Below, piece after piece: positions 5,824 through 10,449 of a DNA stretch of 10,449 nt. The position numbers and the translations under genes were made by a program. A model generated the notes under the pieces. It saw only the letters and a list, made by a program, of their open reading frames with translations, made no database searches and was not told the origin of the DNA. Within the stretch, counting starts at the first letter, position 1. The number at the start of each line of letters is the position of its first letter. Source of the stretch: DASPTT01 sp035623275 (GTDB lineage Bacteria; Actinomycetota; Acidimicrobiia; Acidimicrobiales; UBA8190); the NCBI GenBank assembly GCA_035623275.1, contig DASPTT010000003.1, positions 1 to 10,449 of the forward strand, written 5' to 3'.

Positions 5824-5832
5824 CCTGTCGCC
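5824..5832 (+). promoter_or_regulatory. CCTGTCGCC motif, copy 3
   Basis: Lies 44 bp upstream of the aldehyde dehydrogenase start codon and may fall over its promoter or leader. It would suit repression of the rightward genes, but no promoter could be assigned with confidence in this gap. Confidence 0.4.
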
Positions 5833-5875
5833 GGATGCGAGTGTTTGACTCGGGCCAGGGGGAAGGAGAGCCGTC

Positions 5876-7315
5876 GTGACAGCTGACCGGCGCGTGCTGC
5901 GGAACTTCGTGGGCGGGGCCTACCTCGACACCAAGGAGGCAGAGACCGAAGAGGTCGTCGACCCCTCGACGGGCGAGGCCTTCGCGGTCATGCCCCACTC
6001 GGGCGCAGAGGACGTCGACCACGCCATGGGGGTGGCCGCGGAGGCCTTCGAGCGGTGGCGGGAAACCACGCCATCGGAGCGGAGCCTGGCCCTCTTCCGC
6101 ATCGCCGACGCCATCGAGGCGCGCGCCGAGGAGCTCGTCGAGCTCGAGTGCCAGAACACCGGCAAGCCCCGGGGGCTCACGCTGTCGGAGGAGATCCCCC
6201 CCATGGTCGACCAGATCCGGTTCTTCGCGGGGGCGTGCCGGATGCTGGAGGGGCGTTCGGCCGCCGAGTACATGGCCGGCTTCACCTCGTTCGTCCGCCG
6301 TGAGCCCATCGGGGTGTGCGCCCAGGTCACACCGTGGAACTACCCGATGATGATGGCGGTGTGGAAGTTCGCCCCCGCCATCGCCGCCGGCAACAGCGTG
6401 GTGCTCAAGCCCGCCCACACCACCCCCGTCACCACGGTCCTCATGGCCGAGATCGCCGCCGAGTTCCTGCCCCCCGGCGTCTTCAACGTCGTCCTCGGCG
6501 GCCGGGAGACCGGCCGGGCGCTGATCGCCCACCCCGTGCCGCAAATGGTCTCGATCACGGGCAGCGTGCGGGCGGGACGCGAAGTCGCCATCAGCGCCGC
6601 CCAGGACATCAAGAAGGTCCACCTCGAGCTCGGCGGCAAGGCCCCGGTCGTCGTCTTCGACGACGCGGACGTGGCCAAGGCGGCCGAGGGCATCGCCATG
6701 GCCGGCTACTTCAACGCCGGGCAGGACTGCACGGCGGCGACCCGGGTGCTGGCCGGTCCCCGGATCCACGACGACTTCGTGGCGGCCCTGGTCGAGCAGG
6801 CCTCGGGGCAGACCGTGGGGGGTCCCGACAACCTCGACGCCGACTTCGGGCCGCTCAACAACGTCGACCAGCTCGGCCGGGTGAGCGGCTACGTCGACTC
6901 GCTCCCCGGCCACGCCTCGGTGGCCGCCGGCGGGCACCGCATCGGCGAGCGTGGTTACTTCTTCGAGCCCACCGTGGTCACCGACCTGCGCCAGGACGAC
7001 ACCATCGTCCAGGAGGAGGTGTTCGGCCCGGTGATCACCGTGCAGCGCTTCGACGACGAGGACCAGGCGGTCGCCTGGGCCAACGGCGTCGAGTACGGAC
7101 TGGCCTCCTCGGTGTGGACCCGGGACCACGGGCGGGCCATGCGCATGGCCAAGCGCCTGGACTTCGGTTGCGTGTGGATCAACACCCACATCCCGCTGGT
7201 GGCGGAGATGCCCCACGGCGGCTTCAAGCACTCGGGCTACGGCAAGGACCTCTCCGCGTACGGGTTCGAGGACTACACGCGCGTCAAGCACGTCATGAGC
7301 CACATCGAGGGCTAG
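5876..7315 (+). CDS. NAD(P)-dependent aldehyde dehydrogenase, probably aminobutyraldehyde type
   Basis: 479 residues, GTG start preceded by GGAAGGAG at 5861-5868. A full-length ALDH-superfamily enzyme that oxidises an aldehyde to its acid in the cytoplasm. Visible catalytic elements are TPWNYP with Asn155, LKPA with Lys178, SITGSVRAG (227-234) of the NAD site, general base Glu251 in LELGGKAP, nucleophile Cys285 in GQDCTA, and EEVFGPV (380-386). The GQDCTAATRV context and the overall pattern resemble gamma-aminobutyraldehyde dehydrogenase (PatD/YdcW) and related betaine- or aminoaldehyde dehydrogenases more than semialdehyde dehydrogenases such as GabD. The likely reaction is 4-aminobutanal or a similar omega-aminoaldehyde to the amino acid, as in putrescine breakdown. 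Alpha-aminoadipate semialdehyde is an alternative, given the divergent saccharopine-dehydrogenase relative. The APC permease downstream could import the substrate. A long open frame on the opposite strand is a shadow. Family certain, substrate inferred. Confidence 0.93.
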   Translation: MTADRRVLRNFVGGAYLDTKEAETEEVVDPSTGEAFAVMPHSGAEDVDHAMGVAAEAFERWRETTPSERSLALFRIADAIEARAEELVELECQNTGKPRGLTLSEEIPPMVDQIRFFAGACRMLEGRSAAEYMAGFTSFVRREPIGVCAQVTPWNYPMMMAVWKFAPAIAAGNSVVLKPAHTTPVTTVLMAEIAAEFLPPGVFNVVLGGRETGRALIAHPVPQMVSITGSVRAGREVAISAAQDIKKVHLELGGKAPVVVFDDADVAKAAEGIAMAGYFNAGQDCTAATRVLAGPRIHDDFVAALVEQASGQTVGGPDNLDADFGPLNNVDQLGRVSGYVDSLPGHASVAAGGHRIGERGYFFEPTVVTDLRQDDTIVQEEVFGPVITVQRFDDEDQAVAWANGVEYGLASSVWTRDHGRAMRMAKRLDFGCVWINTHIPLVAEMPHGGFKHSGYGKDLSAYGFEDYTRVKHVMSHIEG

Positions 7316-7338
7316 CGCCTCCCCGGCGAGGCAGGCGC
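7315..7338 (+). terminator. Possible hairpin after aldehyde dehydrogenase
   Basis: GCGCCT (7315-7320) can pair with AGGCGC (7333-7338), or alternatively GCCTC (7317-7321) with GAGGC (7328-7332). It overlaps the last base of the stop codon and lacks a T tract. If it works it would separate the dehydrogenase from the permease 230 bp downstream. I see no other feature in 7339-7530. Confidence 0.28.
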
Positions 7339-7545
7339 CGCCCGAGGGCCGCCACCTGGGAGATCGTGACCGAGGCGCGCGCGGAATGGGCTCTTCGACC
7401 CTACAGGCGGAGGGGTGCCCGGCCGTAGCGTCGGAAGCGTGAGCAACGTCGGGTCCGCGCTCGCGGGGAGCGACGCCGCATGGGCCGTCGGTGGCCAGCC
7501 CCGCCGGACGCCAGGGCCCCACGGGCGGACAGAGGCGGAGGGGCC

Positions 7546-9120
7546 ATGACGGCGATCGACACCTCGGGCACCGGTCTCTCGCCCGCGCAGGCCCCGGCCG
7601 AGAAGGGCCTCAAGGGCGGGGCCATCGGCCTCGTCTCCAACATCGTCATCGGCGTCGCCTCGACGGCCCCCGCCTACTCGCTGGCCGCCACCATCGGGCT
7701 CATCGCGGTCGTCATCGGCGTGCTGTCGCCCCTCGTCGTGGTGGCCGCGTTCGTCCCCATGCTGTTCGTGTCCATCGGCTACAGCGAGCTGAACAAGGCC
7801 GACCCCGACTGCGGCACCACGTTCACCTGGGGGACGCGGGCCTTCGGTCCCACCACGGGCTGGCTGGGGGGCTGGGGGATCATCGCCTCCGACGTCCTCG
7901 TCATGGCCAGCCTGGCCCAGGTCACGGGCCAGTACGTGTTCCTCCTCTTCGGCAAGTACGGCATCGGCACGAACCCCTCCAGCGGGTGGGTCCTGCTGGT
8001 CGGGGTCGTGTTCATCGGGCTGATGACCTACGTCTGCTACCAGGGCATCGAGCTGTCGGCCAGGCTCCAGCGCATCCTGCTCGGCACCGAGATCGCGATC
8101 CTCATCGTCTTCGCCGTCGTGGCGCTGGTCCGGGTGCTCACCGGCAACGCCCCGGCCTCCCACATCGTGCCGCGCTGGTCCTGGTTCAACCCCCTCAACG
8201 TCTCCTTCGCCGCCCTCATGAGCGGCCTCCTGCTCATGCTCTTCATCTACTGGGGCTGGGACACGTCCCTGTCCATCAACGAGGAGACCAAGGACAAGCA
8301 CCGGCTCCCTGGCCTCGCCGGGATCATCTCCACCGTGATCCTGCTCGCCGTCTACTTCGTGGTCACCCTGGCCGCCCAGGCCTTCGCCGGCGTGGGGACC
8401 AAGGGCCTCGGGCTGGCCAACCCGAACAATTACGGCGACATCTTCTACTCGCTCGGCCATGCCGTGTTCGGGTCCAGCGGCATCGGACCCCTGATGGTGA
8501 AGCTGCTGGTCCTCATGGTCCTCACCTCGGCCGCCGCTTCGACCCAGACCACGATCCTCCCCACGGCCCGCACCGCGTTGTCGATGGCGGTGTACAAGGC
8601 GATCCCCAGCCAGTTCGCCAAGATGCACCGGGCCAACATGATCCCCACCGTCGCCACACTGACGATGGGCGCGATCTCGGCGGTGATGTACGCGGCGATG
8701 AACTACCTGAACGGCGTGAACATCATCAAGGACTCGGTCACCGCCATCGGGATCTTCATCGCCTTCTACTACGGCCTGACCGGGTTCGAGTGCGTGTGGT
8801 ACTACCGCAAGGTCCTCACCCGCAGCACCCGTGACCTGTGGATGAAGGGGATCATCCCGCTGCTCGGCGGGATCATGCTCTACTTCGCCATGGTCTGGAG
8901 CCTCTGGCAGGACTGGGACGTGGCCAGCGGCAACAGCTACACGTCCTGGCTCATGCCCTTCTGGCCGCACTGGTACATCGGCGGCGTGTTCCTGGTGTTC
9001 TTCGTGGCCGCCGCCATCGGCGTGGTGTGCATGCTGCTGTGGCGCATCTGGGGCAGGCCGTTCTTCACCGGCCAGACGCTGAACCGCTCGACCCCGACCC
9101 TCGTGCCCGAGCAAGACTGA
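7546..9120 (+). CDS. APC-superfamily amino acid/polyamine permease
   Basis: 524 residues from ATG 7546, which follows GGAGGGG at 7537-7543. The frame is open upstream to 7480, but that part is Arg/Pro-rich and unlike a permease start. About 12-14 hydrophobic segments run through the protein, for example around residues 47-76, 108-135, 148-165, 180-198, 218-238, 257-282, 314-332, 366-386, 398-418, 434-453 and 477-499. The first segment holds VASTAPAYS (37-45), the broken-helix substrate-site motif of APC transporters, and NEETKD (245-250) matches the conserved acidic loop after the YWGWDTS helix. It would carry an amino acid or polyamine across the cytoplasmic membrane, driven by H+ or Na+ symport or by exchange. 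The neighbouring dehydrogenase and CoA-transferase genes suggest an omega-amino acid or polyamine substrate. The specificity cannot be read from sequence. Confidence 0.9.
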   Translation: MTAIDTSGTGLSPAQAPAEKGLKGGAIGLVSNIVIGVASTAPAYSLAATIGLIAVVIGVLSPLVVVAAFVPMLFVSIGYSELNKADPDCGTTFTWGTRAFGPTTGWLGGWGIIASDVLVMASLAQVTGQYVFLLFGKYGIGTNPSSGWVLLVGVVFIGLMTYVCYQGIELSARLQRILLGTEIAILIVFAVVALVRVLTGNAPASHIVPRWSWFNPLNVSFAALMSGLLLMLFIYWGWDTSLSINEETKDKHRLPGLAGIISTVILLAVYFVVTLAAQAFAGVGTKGLGLANPNNYGDIFYSLGHAVFGSSGIGPLMVKLLVLMVLTSAAASTQTTILPTARTALSMAVYKAIPSQFAKMHRANMIPTVATLTMGAISAVMYAAMNYLNGVNIIKDSVTAIGIFIAFYYGLTGFECVWYYRKVLTRSTRDLWMKGIIPLLGGIMLYFAMVWSLWQDWDVASGNSYTSWLMPFWPHWYIGGVFLVFFVAAAIGVVCMLLWRIWGRPFFTGQTLNRSTPTLVPEQD

Positions 9121-9166
9121 CGGGGCGGGCCGGCGCAGGATCGAGGGGACGGATCGGCACACGCCC

Positions 9167-10408
9167 ATGGAGATCGTCAGCGAGCACGAGCTGGAGAACC
9201 GCTTCGGGGCCCTGCCCTACGCCGAGCCGCGGGCGGTGGTGAGCGGCAACTTCGCCACGCCGGGCCGCCTGGTCGAGCTGTTCGACGCGGCAGTGGAGTG
9301 CTACCGGGTCTTCGCCCTCAACGCCCAAGACGGGGTCCCCACCCGGCCCGGCGTCGTCCCCGAGACGCCGTTCGTCGGCCCGGCCATGCGCGACCTGCCG
9401 AACCTCGACTACCTGCCGATCCGCCTGTCGTTCGTGCCCAGGCTCTTCGACGTGGCCCGCCCGCCTGACGTGGTGCTGGTGCACACCTCCACACCGCGCG
9501 ACGGCAAGGTCTCGCTCGGCACCGAGGTCAACATCCTCCCCGCCGCCATCGAGCGCGCCCGGGCCCGCGGCGGGCTGGTCGTGGCCCAGCTCAACCCCCA
9601 CATGCCCTACACGCACGGGGACGGCGAGCTGGAGGTGGAGGCGGTCGACGTGGCGATCGAGGTGGACGTCGAGCTGGCGTCACCGGCACGTCGGCCCGTG
9701 AGCGAGCGCACGGCTGCCATCGGCTCGGGCGTGGCCGGCCTCGTCGAGGACGGCTCGACGATCCAGGTGGGCATCGGCGAGATCCCCGATGCCGTGCTCG
9801 CCTCCCTGCACGGGCTGCGCGGGGTCGGAGTGTGGTCCGAGGCCATCTCCGACGGGATCCTCGAGCTCGAGCATGCGGGCGCGCTGGACCCGGACCGGCC
9901 CATCGTCACCACCTTCCTCTTCGGCTCCCCCGACCTCTACGGGTTCGTGGACTGCAATCCCCGGGTGCGTGTGCTGCGCACCGAAACGGTCAACGACCCC
10001 GTCACCATCGCGTCGCACCCCAAGATGTGCTCGCTCAACACCGCGCTGCAGGTCGACCTCTTCGACCAGGCGAACGCCAGCTTCGTGCGCGGGCGGATCT
10101 ACTCGGGCTTCGGCGGACAGCCCGATTTCGTCGTCGGGGCGCTGCACTCCGACGGCGGGCACGCGGTCATCGCCCTGCCCTCGTGGCACGACAAGAGCGC
10201 CACGTCGACGATTGTGCCCCGCCTCACCGAGCCGGTGACCTCGTTCCAGCACTCGGCCGTGGTCACCGAGCAAGGCCGGGCGCTGCTCTTCGGCCGCAGC
10301 CGCCGGGCCCAGGCGCGCTTGCTCATCGAGGAGACGGCCCACCCCGACGCACGAGCCGGCCTCTGGGGCGCCATCGACTACGCCGTGGCCACCGGATCGA
10401 CGCGCTGA
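9167..10408 (+). CDS. Acetyl-CoA hydrolase/4-hydroxybutyrate CoA-transferase family protein
   Basis: 413 residues, ATG start, TGA stop, 46 bp after the permease and probably co-transcribed with it. The two halves of the acetyl-CoA hydrolase/transferase family are visible. The N-terminal half ends near residue 170 and includes HTSTPRDGKVSLG (106-118). The C-terminal half has GIGEIPDA (202-209), SEAISDG (224-230) with the expected catalytic Glu225, and the CoA-binding GFGGQPDF loop (314-321). Family members form a glutamyl-CoA thioester and move CoA between acids, such as acetyl-CoA and 4-hydroxybutyrate, or hydrolyse acyl-CoA. Length is slightly under the usual 430-440 residues for 4-hydroxybutyrate CoA-transferases, with no key motif missing. 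Only a distant GAGGGGA lies upstream (9142-9148), so the start is moderately sure or translation is coupled. In context it would activate the acid made by the dehydrogenase pathway. The acceptor acid is unknown. The last 41 bases of the window hold nothing I recognise. Confidence 0.88.
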   Translation: MEIVSEHELENRFGALPYAEPRAVVSGNFATPGRLVELFDAAVECYRVFALNAQDGVPTRPGVVPETPFVGPAMRDLPNLDYLPIRLSFVPRLFDVARPPDVVLVHTSTPRDGKVSLGTEVNILPAAIERARARGGLVVAQLNPHMPYTHGDGELEVEAVDVAIEVDVELASPARRPVSERTAAIGSGVAGLVEDGSTIQVGIGEIPDAVLASLHGLRGVGVWSEAISDGILELEHAGALDPDRPIVTTFLFGSPDLYGFVDCNPRVRVLRTETVNDPVTIASHPKMCSLNTALQVDLFDQANASFVRGRIYSGFGGQPDFVVGALHSDGGHAVIALPSWHDKSATSTIVPRLTEPVTSFQHSAVVTEQGRALLFGRSRRAQARLLIEETAHPDARAGLWGAIDYAVATGSTR

Positions 10409-10449
10409 GCCTGCTCGACGCCGCCCCAAGGGACGCGGCCGCCAGGAGA

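Noticed and set aside
5642..7522. Upstream extension of the oxidoreductase frame by about 627 codons
   Set aside because: It runs antisense through the aldehyde dehydrogenase gene and has no recognisable sequence. The Rossmann motif begins right at ATG 5641, which has a good SD.
7316..7545. Possible small gene between dehydrogenase and permease
   Set aside because: Open frames here are short, Arg-rich and lack an SD. The only clear signal is the permease SD at 7537-7543.
7312..9168. Minus-strand open frame of 618 codons
   Set aside because: Antisense to the permease. It is rich in His/Asp/Gly/Glu from reversed hydrophobic codons and has no domain.

Overview
This is a high-GC, gene-dense stretch of bacterial chromosome. 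It shows strong third-position G/C, GTG starts, SD sequences such as GGAGG, TANNNT-type -10 boxes close to start codons, and a CHAD-CYTH protein beside a Nudix hydrolase. Together these suggest an actinobacterium (Actinomycetes or Acidimicrobiia-like). I cannot place it to genus. I see no mobile element, CRISPR array, rRNA or tRNA.

Left part (1-2698): a 661-residue CYTH-CHAD protein runs leftward and a Nudix hydrolase runs rightward from a shared 115-bp divergent promoter region. Both families deal with phosphate chains (inorganic triphosphate or polyphosphate, and nucleoside polyphosphates), so this looks like a small phosphate-metabolism locus. Each gene has a TANNNT box 6-8 nt before its start codon and no clear ribosome binding site, so leaderless mRNAs are plausible.

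Middle (2699-4426): a 274-bp gap contains a terminator-like hairpin and then an unusually AT-rich stretch (51% GC by my count over 2771-2940) with three inverted repeats. It leads into a single gene of unknown function. The protein has a disordered N-terminus with a duplicated PDV[I/V]RSILA motif, a region that reads like a GGDEF-fold domain without its active site, one transmembrane helix, a long Gly/Ser/Thr-rich outer tail, and a hydrophobic Gly/Leu/Val segment between two cysteines at the C-terminus. It is the least explained and most interesting gene here.

Right part (4427-10408): a saccharopine-dehydrogenase-family oxidoreductase (leftward) is divergent from an aminoaldehyde dehydrogenase, an APC-family permease and an acetyl-CoA hydrolase/4-hydroxybutyrate CoA-transferase family protein (all rightward). 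This resembles a catabolic locus for a polyamine, lysine or omega-amino acid: import, oxidation of an amino-aldehyde to the acid, and CoA activation. The divergent promoter region holds three copies of the motif CCTGTCGCC and a triple 16-bp tandem repeat next to the oxidoreductase start. No aminotransferase or regulator is inside the window, so the substrate is undecided.
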